This document shows, piece by piece, positions 1 through 12,917 of a stretch of DNA of 64,000 nt. Both the position numbers and the translations under genes were made by a program. Position 1 is the stretch's first letter, and every line of letters starts with the position of its first letter. The notes beneath the pieces are model-generated. The model had not been told where the DNA came from, made no database searches, and worked only from the letters and a program-made list of their open reading frames with translations. The stretch is from Carallia brachiata (lineage: Eukaryota > Streptophyta > Magnoliopsida > Malpighiales > Rhizophoraceae): the NCBI GenBank assembly GCA_021464245.1, contig JADCRB010000018.1, positions 1,178,001 to 1,242,000 of the forward strand, given 5' to 3'.

Positions 1-94
1 ACAGCTTGTGTGCATAGTAAGGAGTTACATACAGGAATATGGAACACATTGCCATACTCTGTTTTCCATATTTGATGACATTATTTGTATGCAG

Positions 95-487
95 GTGGCA
101 GTATCTTTGGCAGCCTGCATATATTTCCTCAACGTGAAGACAAAGAGCCTGGCAAGAGCTTTCATTATTGGGTGAGTTTGTGTAGCACTAATTAGGATAT
201 TGGCCTTCTATTTATCTATCCATCTATTTGCTTATTTTGCTGCTTCCCTTGTGGTAATGAATGGGGTGTGACTTGTGAGCATGTCATTGATATCCATTCT
301 ATGTTCACATCTCTTATGCGCTTGTGTCTGCATTTCAGTCTTGGAGCTCTTGCAACTGGGTGGGTATGTGGCTCGATATTCGTACCCATGATTCCAAGTG
401 CTAATACACCCAAGTTGGACACTTGAACTCATGACATCGTTGGTGGCATATATTTTCCTGTTTCTTGCGTGTACTTTTCTCAAGTGA
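95..487 (+). CDS. CPP1-like (DUF3353) plastid membrane protein, 3' exons, frameshifted
   Basis: Two terminal exons are visible: 95-171 (after an acceptor cag, donor GT at 172) and 339 onward. They encode hydrophobic segments with FLNVKTKSLARAFIIG and LGALATGWVCGSIFVPMIPS. The annotated frame stops at 424-426, but one frame over the sequence continues with IHPSWTLELMTSLVAYIF and ends in LACTFLK, stop at 485-487. That is the C-terminal membrane segment I associate with the CPP1/CDF1 (DUF3353) family, which chaperones protochlorophyllide oxidoreductase at plastid membranes. Two nucleotides therefore appear to be missing after the AGT codon near 402. The upstream exons lie outside the window. Family assignment is from memory of the C-terminal motif; the frame change is seen directly. 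Confidence 0.6.
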
Positions 488-747
488 AGTCACAGCTACC
501 CTGCTGTAATTTTAAGGGAAGTGGGGCTTTTTCGATTGCCCCCAGGACTCATTGGAATAGCTTAGTTCTTGTTCATTTTTGCTCTCAGATACAAACTGTT
601 CATCCACTATTTTCACAAGTAATTAAACCCCAAATGAATCCATTTATAACATACTACATAGTTTGGAAGTTTTCAGAAAAATTAAACCAAAAACTAAATC
701 TAAACGTCTAATATCCACGACAACATACATTTTAAAATGATTAAAAC
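488..747. other. 3' flanks between convergent genes
   Basis: Short AT-rich space between the CPP1-like gene ending on the plus strand and the first tetraspanin gene ending on the minus strand. It should hold both 3' UTRs. I see no further gene. Confidence 0.5.
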
Positions 748-2232
748 TCAAAGGGTCAGATTAGAAGGGTATTCCTCCATCTTTGCAATTGTTTCTCCTT
801 GCACAGCAACCCACGGAATAGACAATGATGGTATTAGCGTAGCACAAATGTTGAATATAGCCAGGTGCCTCCACTTGTTCCTGATGCTATCAACAAAACC
901 AGCCTTGCATGACTCGCAGTTATAGCATAGAGTCTTCTGCTGATTGCTCCATAAGCTGCAGTCACCGTCTTTCGCTGCTGGGCCTGATTTAAGGGGCACC
1001 CAGGAGGATGATGTTGCATTGTGTAATACAATTCCGCAGGAAGCTGGCGGCTTGCAGCAACCAGACTGCAAAAGCATTAACTAGTTAGTTTTGATCATTT
1101 GCAAATTTAGCTTAGTTAAAATATACTAATTATACTGTTAATAAACCAAGGATTATTACAGCTTAATTCAACATAGATAATTCTGCATATAATTATCCGT
1201 CCTACTTATGGTTTATCACTCTTTTCTTCTGCCATTCCAAAACTCGTCCCGTCCAAGCACAATTTGCTTTCTATTCTGATCTGGTAATTTACATGAACAG
1301 AAAAACAAACAAGGGATTGGAAATGAAAGTTAAAAAAAAAAATGCATTTAAGTATACGAAACTCTCATTATGTGGGTTTTAGGAAGAGATCACTATTACC
1401 CTTGTTCTTTTTGTGACTCAAACAATCAAACCTATGACCTTTTTAGGATCAAATAAAATTCTTCTACACAAAAAGAAAAAAAAAATGAAGCCACATTTTG
1501 TTCGGTTTTAGGATATTCATGACCATGAATACTAGAAGTTAAAACACTACTAATTACAAAACACTTACAAAGATAATTCTCCACTTCCATTAGTAAAACA
1601 TGGAACACATTAATTTGACCAAAGTAATTCAAACCTAAAAAACGAAAAAAAAGTTTCACTTGATGGCATGAAACAAATATGTGCAATTGTTTGTGTTCTA
1701 CACAATTTTTTTTTTAAAAAAAAAGTCCAAAAACGAAAATTGGCAAAATAAAGATCACCTGTATTGGAGACAAATTACGCTGGTAATCATGATCACCAAC
1801 ACTCTTGCAGACCTTTGCCTGAATCATACAGTTCTTGATATCATTCCAGTTCTCATCATTGACAAAATGGTTCCTCAACCAATACTTAAAATTCATAATC
1901 CTTATCTTGGAAAACAAGTTGCCAAGGCCCTCATTGGTGACCAACACCGTGAAAATTGCGAAACCAATTAATCCCAATATCAACATGAACATCACAGTCA
2001 AGTATAGGATCAAAACAAGGTTGACCCGGCAACAGGAGCCAATCAACCCCAGAAGTGATATTGCAGACAATGCGGCCCCCGTTATCATCAACGGGTTCTG
2101 TATCCCTTTCTGGCACGCTGCGGCCTCGTCGCCAACGGCCAAGGAATGTAATCCGAAGCCGATTGCCGCAAGGCCTGTCAGTAAAGTAACGCAGTTGAAG
2201 ATCGCCAAGGCAGTGTTGCTTACACGAACCAT
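748..2232 (-). CDS. Tetraspanin (TET8-like), first of a tandem pair, C-terminus frameshifted
   Basis: Two exons: 1759-2232 (158 codons) and 748-1065, joined in phase 0 (CAG|GTGATC donor, TGCAG acceptor), giving 263 aa as read. Exon 1 holds three membrane segments (about residues 8-28, 45-67, 70-97) and the start of the large extracellular loop. Exon 2 opens with the plant tetraspanin hallmark SGCCKPP, followed by paired cysteines (LCYNCESCKAG) and a fourth membrane segment. Tetraspanins organise plasma-membrane and vesicle microdomains. After ICATLI (830-831 on the plus strand) the frame slips; the next frame reads VYSVGCCARRNN and stops at 761-763, which is the ending expected for this family. 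One base seems to be missing, replacing about 20 C-terminal residues. Whether this is a real lesion or an assembly error is open. Confidence 0.93.
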
Positions 2233-3506
2233 GTTTGTGTGCTGTGTTCCTACAGGTTTATGGCCAAATTGTATTGATTATGCAGTGTAACGCATTGGAT
2301 ATAATTGGATATGTTTTCTGTTTTTCTTTCTTTTTTTGGATTTCAGGAAATAGGAATTCTATATGAATGATTGTGCGTTCTGCTTGATAGAGAAGTGTAA
2401 TAACCCTCTTTCGAGAATTGTTACGGTTGTGTTAATCTCATAGGAAACAGTTACTTGTAGCCTTTTTTTCAAATTTTGTAGCAGTTATTTTCAGGTTCCC
2501 TTGGAGATAATTACGGACATTATGTATCCATGTTTTTAACCCAACTGCCTTTTAGGAGTCTACTTTGTGTGAGTTATTGGGAGGGACGCTATTGTCAATT
2601 GTACAGCACGAAGTCCTTTTTTTTCACGACCATTTAGTTTTTTTTTTGATGTGATAAGAAATTTTTTATTGATATGGACAAAGAATGAAGATAAATATCA
2701 CTAAAGTTTTTTTTTACGAAACTTTACAAAAATTTTAAATTTTAAGATAATATAAAATCTACCTAAGGTCTAGTTTAAATAACAAAAGAGAGATTATCAA
2801 AAATTTCTTACTACATCAACAAAAAAATTAAATCGTAAAAATCGTGAAAAAAGACTTATTGCTATATATCACTACTCTAATCGATTTTTTTTTTTTTTTC
2901 TGATTAGTTTGTTAAATGTTAACGATGAGGGGGATTGTAGGTTGGAAGACATCTGTAGGAGCGCTTAGCACCTTGGGGGTCAAGCCTGAACGTATCCCGC
3001 ATATTGTGGGAGCAGCGGGGTGATGTCCCAGGCGCGCATAGAGCCTTGGTCATTCGGGCAAGCCCAGATGGCCATCTTATTCTTGATGGTTTGCTAGATT
3101 TGAGTCATCATAGATGTACATATAATTTGTTGATAGAAAAATTTTTGTTCAAAAAAAGTACAAATATACAAAGACGATAGAAACCCCGTTAGTGTCATCA
3201 CAAGTTATATTCTTTTTTGTAAATCCGACGCAAACTATTTGGTTTCTAATAATCTAGTAGGAGAGACCGAGCTATTGGGCAGTGAGAATAATAATCCCAA
3301 TTATTTCTGAAAGATTGTGAGGCTTTTCCAAGCACTCATCAATATGACTCTAATCTTCGTCCATATTTATACACAATTTTATCTAATGCTAGCACGCACT
3401 TGATTTTGGAACAATAAAAAATGTGCATCGCATATATGTCGATTATTACACTTATGGCCGGGATATGATCTTGGCATGCCAGCTACACGTTGCTGCATAT
3501 ATATGG
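2233..3506. other. Intergenic: tetraspanin 1 promoter, small MITE, GC-rich patch
   Basis: Holds the upstream region of the first tetraspanin and the 3' flank of the second. It also contains an inverted-repeat element at 2637-2828 and a patch of unusually high GC at about 2930-3080 of unknown origin. I see no other gene. Confidence 0.5.
2637..2828. mobile_element. MITE-like inverted repeat, about 190 bp
   Basis: The left end reads TTTTGATGTGATAAGAAATT; the right end (about 2793-2828), read in reverse, gives GTTGATGTAGTAAGAAATTT. Arms of about 30 bp pair with few mismatches around an AT-rich core without coding capacity. A related half-copy (GTTGATGTGATAAACAG) lies near 3941. No target duplication was resolved. 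Confidence 0.5.
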
Positions 3507-4612
3507 CTAGCTTCCATTAATTCCACTGTACTTCTCGTAAGATTCAACATTCTTCCAGGTACAGCAACTGAGTGCGAGGACGATAACAATAAGGGCAACG
3601 TCAATGGCGTCGAGTATAAATAATATTTTCCATGTCAACCTGCTCATGTCTAGAATTCCAGTTTTGCACGAATTGCAATCGTAGCAGAGCTTTTCCTGGT
3701 CATTCCCCCATGAGGTGCAGTCAGGATCTCTTGATTCTGTAATCGACAATTTAGGCACTGTCCAAAATGTCGCGTTCTTGTATTCAAATCCACAATGCGA
3801 TGGTGGCTTGCAGCAACCCGACTGAAAGTAAAAGTCACCATTTATAGTATATTGAAGCTAGTGAAGAACATTATTCAAAAAAAAAAAAAAAAGCAATGAT
3901 ATATAGTACAAATGAATTTTTCACGCCAAATTATTTTTTTGTTGATGTGATAAACAGTTTTTTGTATTTTATTTTTATTTTTTAAAATTAAATTTTAAAT
4001 GAGTTTAGTGTTGCCTTTAAAATTTAAGAATTTTTGTGAAATTTTATAAAGAAATATCTGTTTAAAAAAAAAAAAAAAAAAGGTTGGGGGTTGTTGGGAT
4101 GATTAAAAAACTACCTCTGCGGGTGACAATTTCTGTCGATAAAAGTCATCAGAATCTCGAGCAAGTTGAAGACCCTTGCAGATCTGACGATCAATCAAAC
4201 AAGCTCGAACGGCATTCCATCTCTTCCCATTCGAAACCGTGTTCTGCAACCATTCAGAGTAGTCCCCAATCCTGTGCTCCTTAAACCCAATTCCCGACAG
4301 GCTTTTACTAGCACTAGGATTATTAACCATATACACAAAAACAGTGAAAGCCGTCAGACAAACAATGATAAAAAATGCTACCACAGAGTAAATCCACAGC
4401 AGAAAAGTGATTCTGCAGATTGTGCCAATCAACCCCACCAACGACATGACTAACAAAATGATGCCCATAACCAGCAACTGGTGGTGGAGCACTTTGTGAC
4501 ATGCTGTGACCCCATGAGTCTGGAAGTAGAGAGATGAACCAATAGCAAAACTGCCTGAAACCAGAGCCAATAAGTTGAAAGCAAAGAACAAGCAATTGCT
4601 TAAGCGAAACAT
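3507..4612 (-). CDS. Tetraspanin (TET8-like), second of the tandem pair
   Basis: Two exons: 4115-4612 (166 codons, donor GAG|GTAGTT) and 3507-3821 (acceptor TTTCAG), joined in phase 0 to give 270 aa, the usual plant tetraspanin length. There are three N-terminal membrane segments. The large loop carries SGCCKPP right at the exon junction and the cysteine pairs CYDCNSC. A fourth membrane segment (ILFILDAIDVALIVIVLAL) precedes a short cytosolic tail. Gene structure and intron position match the neighbour at 748-2232, so the two arose by tandem duplication, but the proteins have diverged strongly. The reading frame is intact. Expected role: membrane microdomain scaffold at the plasma membrane or on extracellular vesicles. 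Confidence 0.95.
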
Positions 4613-6769
4613 AATGTGTTTGTGCTTTTATTATATTTTTATTGATGGTTTCTGTCATTCATTTATTTATCTTCATGGGACAACAGAGCCCGTTAATTAA
4701 TTAGAGGAAGTGTGTGTCTCTCTTCTTGATGTGCAAAAGTAGGGCCATAGGTTTGTATAGATCGTTTTTTCCGTTTGAAAAAAGGAGAAAACCTTGTTGA
4801 TGGCAATTGATTCTGGTAGTTGATTTTGTGCTGATTGAGGTTGCTGTTAGTGTGGTTGTTTTGGTAGTTTTTTCTACTTAAATTGGACATGAAACACCAA
4901 TAAGATTTGAGAACTCTTGTGTGGATTACATATATTAGGTTGTTGTTAGAAAATTGTGCTCACTGTTATAACTTATAACTAATGTTAGTAAATTTTCGTC
5001 ACAGTGGACAGGAAAATTTTCATTACAAGTATTTGTTGGCCTATTACCATCAAGAAGAAAAGAATAAAAAATTCGCAAGGCAAGAGGATTATATTATATT
5101 CCTCTCCTTGAGTTTTGATATAATCTATGTTTTTTGACGTTTATATTCTGGCCTAGTGGTAAATACCAATTATTTTCCAAGTCAAAAGTCTTAAATTTAA
5201 GCGCTGTTAAGGAAAACGATGAAATTAAACTTATGTTTAGTCTGATTTTAAGATATATCGTAATTATTTAGATTTTTCGTATTTTTTAAAATAAATTTAA
5301 TATTCCTTAATAAAATTATTGGAACATTGCCTCTATTTTCTCATTTATTTAGTATAAACAAGTTATATTCATATACCCAATATGAGATGTTTTATTAAAC
5401 CTAAAATTACATTTGTTTTTTATCAACTTGGCATGAGCTCAAGTCCAGAAGAAAAATTAATTGAAAAGACGGAACTGTCAAAGCTAACTAGATTAATCTT
5501 AGAACAACAACTCTAGAGCTAATTAAATAAGACAACGGGTAAAGATTAGAATAAGATTAGAAATTTAGCATGAAATTGAAAAAATTGTTACACATAACCT
5601 GAAACAATGAAACATATAAAATCATGAACTGATTTAAGCCCATAACGAAGAAAGATAAAACTTAGACCACCGACGCTAAAGCTAAATAATTATGATGGGT
5701 TAAGGATGATAGTGGTCGTAATACTCGAAAGTTGGGGCAGAGCAAATTTTCATGGCCAACGAAAGTCAATTTAGTTGGTAAAACCTTAATCTCTTTTTAA
5801 AAAGTTTAAAATTTAAGTTTTATTAATAGTTTTTTTTAGTATGTGATATGTGAGTCTAAGATAAATCATTTTAAAGGTTGCGTTTTTCCTAACTTTAAAT
5901 TAGAATAGTTTCTCTTCACTTAAATTTTTTTAATATCACAAAAAAAAAATTTCATGATAAAAGTATAACAAACAGCTGATCCAATTGTTTGGACTAAGCA
6001 ATGGGAAAGTGTAGGTGATATTGTCAAAGAATATAATATTGTGTTTGTGCTTAGGAGGTGTAAATAGTTTAGATAATTATGTTATAAGTTATATCAAATA
6101 GATATAAATTTAAATTTTTTGAACTATTTGATAACATTTGAATTCAGATTTTATTGCGATATACTTTGTATACATGCAATTGTACTATTGTTGAGAAAAA
6201 TGAAAATTTTAAATTATAAAATTAAGGTGTTAAAATGATGTTATGACTATAAAATTATACGCGAAGTTAATTAGTTAACCATTTAGTTGGCACTAAAATC
6301 TTTTTAGATGGAATTTTTGTAGGGAAAAAATTAAATTTATGGACAAAAAGAGGCCCAAAAAAGCATTGAAATGTAATTATTTGAATTTAATTTATAACTA
6401 TTTTAATTATAAATATAATTAAATATAAAAAAAATTAATATATTTTTTATTCTCATACTTAATTACAGTTATAATTAAAAATAATTATATATTAAATTTA
6501 AACAGTTGTGTGAAGGTTTTTATTTTTGATATGTAACAGTAACAGTGCCTTTTTATAGTGTTTCCAATGTAAGATGTTCAGGCGCGCAAAACAAAAATGG
6601 AAGGCTAGATGTAGGAAAAGTCACCGTACTTTTTTTGGAAAATGGACCCAGATAACAGGGCAGCGGGGACACACATTTCGCTCATTAAAAAATTTAAAAT
6701 TTAAATAAGATATTAAAAATATTTAAAATTTAAACATAAAAAATTTAAAAAGTTAGAATTAAAAGAAAA
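4613..6769. other. AT-rich intergenic region with SINE-like remnants
   Basis: No gene is recognisable. Near 5150 TGGCCTAGTGG matches a Pol III A-box, followed about 50 bp later by a decayed B-box-like TTAAATTTAAGC, suggesting a degenerate tRNA-derived SINE. A second similar start (TTAGTTGGTAAAACCTTAA) lies near 5772. The remainder is low-complexity AT sequence. Confidence 0.35.
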
Positions 6770-8157
<1,388 letters not shown>

Positions 8158-8984
8158 GTGAGGGGGGCAGATATCGGAGGAGAATCCATGAGCATATCAA
8201 TTGTTGAAGACGATGGAGGTAATAGAAATTGAGTTTTGATTTTGGCTTCAAGAACGAAAAGCGACCCATGTGAAATTCTGGTAACTTTTGCCGGATCATT
8301 GGATCGCTGATCCTACCGATCCCACGCATTGGATGGTGATTCCAACAAGGCTATACTCAAAAGCGATTTTCACTGCGTTCCAGATGGTAGGGCAGGATCT
8401 GGATCGCGATTTTGATAACCTTGGACATAACAACTTTTATATCGAAAAAATTGATTTTTTTTGTAAATTTAAACATCACAATCATAACTTTGAAATTTAT
8501 AGAAGTTACGTGTCATTATTTTTTATTCCTTAAAAAGATCTTGAAAGCTATCTTTCTAGTATATACACACGCTATTTGTATGACTTTCAAATAGATTTTT
8601 TACTATTTTTTTAAATTTTATAAATATTTTTTCTAGTAATGTTGGTCTTTTATTTTTGTATGTGCTTCTTGAATCATAAATTAGTGAACAAAATACTTTT
8701 TAACTATAAATTAAATTTTTTTTTGATTGCTACTATGGTGAGAGAATGATAAAGAAGACATCCTATTTTAAAAAATTTTTCGAAAATCAGGCCATGATCA
8801 TGAATGTACATTAACCATCTTATTGTTAATATTAGACGAAGGTGAATAGAAAAAGGCAATTTGCAACTGAATAGGATGCTTAGATGAATGAAAGGGGTTG
8901 TGGAACATCTCATCATAATTTACCATCCAAAGGAAAAAAAAAAAAAAAAAGATAGTGTACTGCTTTTTCCTCCCAAGGCCAAGA

Positions 8985-9012
<28 letters not shown>
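8985..9012. repeat. (CA)n microsatellite
   Basis: About 14 uninterrupted CA units followed by a short AT run. Confidence 0.9.
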
Positions 9013-9016
<4 letters not shown>

Positions 9017-11459
9017 GTTGGTGATACCTTGGAGCATAAAAATCATACTGGATCTAGCATAGAAAATGAGAACATCATTGAAGAGTTTAAATTCCCCCAC
9101 GTGTGAAATATATTCGACAATGTAAACTATGCTCTTCACTATTTCATTGGGATTATGCATTAAATTTAGAGAAATGATGTTATAAGTTAAGAGAAAAAGG
9201 TGTATTTCTCTTACATGCAACAATAAAATTACTTAAAATTCCAACTGATGACAAAAGAACGAAATAGTTGTAACCAACAATATCTTCATCACCATTTTTC
9301 TTTTTCTTTGTTCCACTAACTAATTTAATGATTTATTATAATGGCGAATCCTTAACATAGGGTATTCTCTAACATAGTTTCCCAATCTCTCTAAAGCACT
9401 GTTAAGAACTGGTAATAATACAGTTTTGTGTTGTACTCAAGAATAATAGCAATTTAAAAAAAAAAAAAAAGCACGCCAAATAAATTTTATCTCCATTTTC
9501 CCATAAAGCGTCAAATTCTTGAATCCCCATATGCAATCAATCAAGGTAAAGTCAACATATCTAGACACAATTTTTTTTTCCAATTAGGTCTGAGTAGTCA
9601 AATTATAAATGAAAACCTTGTTCCCAAACCCTAGATTTAGCCATTAATTAAGAAATAAAAATAGGAAAACAGACATAAATTAATCGAGCAAAATACCATT
9701 GATAAGTCCCAACAACAAAGTGCTCGTACGAAACCCTATTTGCAAATACAACATAGAAATCGAAAAAATTTTACGTAGAACCACCAATAGGAAAAAAAAA
9801 TTAAAAATTAGGGAGATGCTAAAAAAAATTATCTTGGCAAAATTAGTGCCAATCGAAATCTTTAGTAATAATTTTAATTTATGAAAGACAATAAAAGAAA
9901 AGGTATAATTACTACATGTTAGTAAATGAGAATTTAACGTATATATTAGTCATTAATTGTTATAATTGTATTTCATTTATTTTGTGCTTATTTTTTGGAG
10001 TAGTTTTCTCACAATGATAGGACTTAAAAGTCATTGATTGCCGTCGAATAACATATATAGTTATTTGATTAAAAAAAAAAACATATATAGTTATACGTAA
10101 GGAAGCCGTTTTTTTGTGGAAAAAGTAAGAAGAAATATGCAAGTGCATTAATTGCTCTAACAACTGCAATAGTCATACATAGTAACGGAAAATTTTAATG
10201 CATTAATTATATAATAATATGTGATAACACAATAGTGTCAATAATATGACATGCAATTTAAGAAGAATAAGAGTTAAATTTGAATATCAATTTTACAAAT
10301 ATAATCATGGGAGTAACGGGTGTGAAATATGCTAATTTTCAGGTCATCATTAACATTGATAATTCAAAATGGGAAAGAAACAGATTTGTTTACACCCAAA
10401 TATTCCAACCATAGTAGTTAATTTAAATTTTATAGCAATTACCAATTAAGAATACATTAATTTAAGAATATTTTCAGCTATTACCATTCTTTTTGTGTCT
10501 TTGTGTGTCTTTTTATGGGCTTTATGCTTGGGCCTTTCTGGTGCTGCCGTTGTATTCAACACTCAAATTTGTCATTAATTATAAAATGACATTTAATAGG
10601 GTACTATGTACATAAACGTTACAATATTGTTATTATGATAGCAACAATGACAATTATTTGGTCATAATGACAAATTGACAACACAATTAATTACTTTGAC
10701 ATAATTATTTCATTACAATTACTGACAATAGTTACAAATGATAGCAATTATAACTTTTTTTACCACGGGTAAATTTTTATTTGAATTATACTATAAAATA
10801 ATTCAGTTTCATAATATTATTATTGCTGCCTAATTATTGTCATTAATTCGACCTTAATTGCATATGTTAACATTTAATTTCCTCATTTTCTCACCTTTTG
10901 TGGCTATTTTGGCGCCTTCCAAAATAATAAAAGAAACAATCTTGAACCATGGAGTTTTTGGTATTAATTTATTGATTCCATATTCAGTCAACCCAAAAAA
11001 AATTATATGCAAATACTTTGTTTATAAAATTCCTTTCTTTAAAAAAAAAAAGTTTTTGGGCATGATTTATTTTAAAATAGTAATTCAAATGTTCAAGAGC
11101 TTATTTTGTTTATGTTTATATGTGAGTCAAAGAGTTATACCTATAAGATTACTTAGGCATGAACAAAATTGAAAAAAAATTTGGCATTAAATTTGTATTA
11201 ATTTTCTTCCTTTCTATTACCCCTAATTCATGTCAATCAGGAAACTACCCTTAAGAAAAAAGAAAAAAAAAGAGCAGAATCAATGATTGTAAATGAAATA
11301 TTGTAGTACTTGTCACTATCTTCCATATTCAGTCACTTAATCCATATTCGGAGATAGAAATTAAGCATAATTGACGTTTTCCTATTTAATTTTCCATATT
11401 TTGTGCAAAATATTCGGTGCAAATCAAAATTGATAAATTGAAGAAAGAAATCGGTCATA

Positions 11460-12250
11460 TCAATCGGAGATTGGTTGTCTCATGGTTGTATCCCCGATGG
11501 CTGTGATTGTATCTTTTCCATTTAATATTTTTTATTTTTTTTTAATTACTTTTTATTTGGATTGGAGAGAAAAAGTTCAATCAATTAATTTTTTATCTGG
11601 TGGATGACTGAATTTTGTGCCATCATCTCGAGTCGCTGAAGGGTAATATTTCGATATCTCTGCTCTTGCAATTCTTTTGATTTTCTCTTTGTGTGAATTT
11701 GTTTTATATTTTTTGTTTTGTTTTGCCCTTTTATTCTACTGAGTGAAACGGCTGGAAAACATTATAAGTAGTAAAATGGCTGAAAAACATTATGAAAATG
11801 GTTGTATTATAGTTGTATCTGCGCTAGCTGTGGTTGTATTTTTGCCGTTTAAAATTTTTGCTTTTTTTTTTTATTGCTTTTTGATTTGTGTTGGAGAGTA
11901 AAATTTTAATATATCAACTTTTACAATGAAAAAATTTTGTTTGCATTAAATTTAGGAAGTAAAAACAAGGAGAGACATTCTTTTGACTATCTTCTAAAAA
12001 GTAAAATAAAGAAAAAGTTTCTCTCAATTATAAATTTATAATATTATTATTAGATACATGCTTTTTAATTTGGGTTGGAGAGAAAACGTTTCTAGTTAAT
12101 ATTTTTTATTCCTTTTTCGATTGCTTTTCAATTTGAGATGGAGAGAAAAAGTTAAATGATTTATTTGTATTAAGTTTAGAGAACGAAAAAAGAAGAGATT
12201 TTCTCTCAGTTATCTTTTAGAGAGTGAAATAAGGAGAGAGTTTTTCTTAT
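11460..12250. repeat. Diverged tandem repeats, about 300-bp spacing
   Basis: Three blocks share ATGGTTGTAT, GCTGTG(A/G)TTGTAT, TTTAA(T/A)ATTTTT and TTGGAGAGAAAA words (about 11480-11580, 11795-11910 and 12060-12170). No coding potential. Probably an old tandem array or a decayed element. Confidence 0.4.
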
Positions 12251-12499
12251 TTATAGATTTATAATATTGTTATTAGATTAGATATGCATAATTATAAAAA
12301 TATTACTGAAATATATAATTATACACGTAAATGACAAGCAATCTTACTTTCCGCTTGCCGTTTGCACGTTTTTTGATGCGTCCTTTAATAAATGGTAGGC
12401 AACTTGTTAGGATTGCACCCAATCATCCATGTAAAAAAAACTCATGTAATTATTAAACCCAAAAGAGAGAGACAAAGAGAAGAGGCAGGCATTAATTAC

Positions 12500-12917
12500 C
12501 TTTTGATTGAGCAGAGAGAATTCGCCATAACCCATTCTACATTGTTGCAGTGGCCAACAGAACCGCTGTCGTTTTTGGTCTCAAACACAAACTCTTTCTT
12601 CTACCACTTAATGCTTCTGTCGGCAATGGCGCCAATCGACGTATACTCATCCTCCCAAACTGCAACCGACTGTCCGATCAATACCATCATTACGACTGCT
12701 CTTCTTAAGCTTGGTGAAAGCGTAGAAAGAGCCATCGTCGGAGTTCTCGTCCAACAAATCCCACGGCGACAAGCTCTCGTTGCCGTAAATATGGCGGCAC
12801 TCTTTAACACAGGCGGTGGGCAGCGTCTCCCCCTTCTGCTTGTTGACGAGATAGTCGACCATCAGCTGATAGTCTGTCGGGACGAAACAAACCCCATGGA
12901 TATCGTAACTGCTCCAT
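12500..12917 (-). pseudogene. NAC-domain transcription factor, broken copy
   Basis: On the minus strand the NAC domain is recognisable in pieces: GVCFVPTDYQLMVDYLVNK and LPTACVKECRHIYG (subdomains A-B), SSRNDGIDRTVGC, then VWEDEYTSIGAIADRSIKW, and EFVFETKNDSGSVG with VEWVMANSL (subdomains C-D). It ends at a good donor (AAAAG|GTAATT, 12491-12499). Lesions: the only upstream ATG (12917) is out of frame with the domain; the frame slips near 12655-12663; an in-frame TAG sits at 12601-12603. NAC proteins are plant transcription factors, and this copy could not make a full DNA-binding domain. The long open frame on the opposite strand is its antisense shadow. Confidence 0.8.

Larger units (their letters stand above)
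8158..12499. other. Long AT-rich intergenic region
   Basis: No supported gene. It contains a (CA)n microsatellite at about 8985-9012 and AT-rich stretches rich in ACAATTA-type words at 10560-10860. Diverged repeats at 11460-12250 share the words GGTTGTAT, GGCTGTGATTGTAT and TTGGAGAGAAAA at roughly 300-bp spacing. Scattered short open frames show no recognisable protein. Confidence 0.5.
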
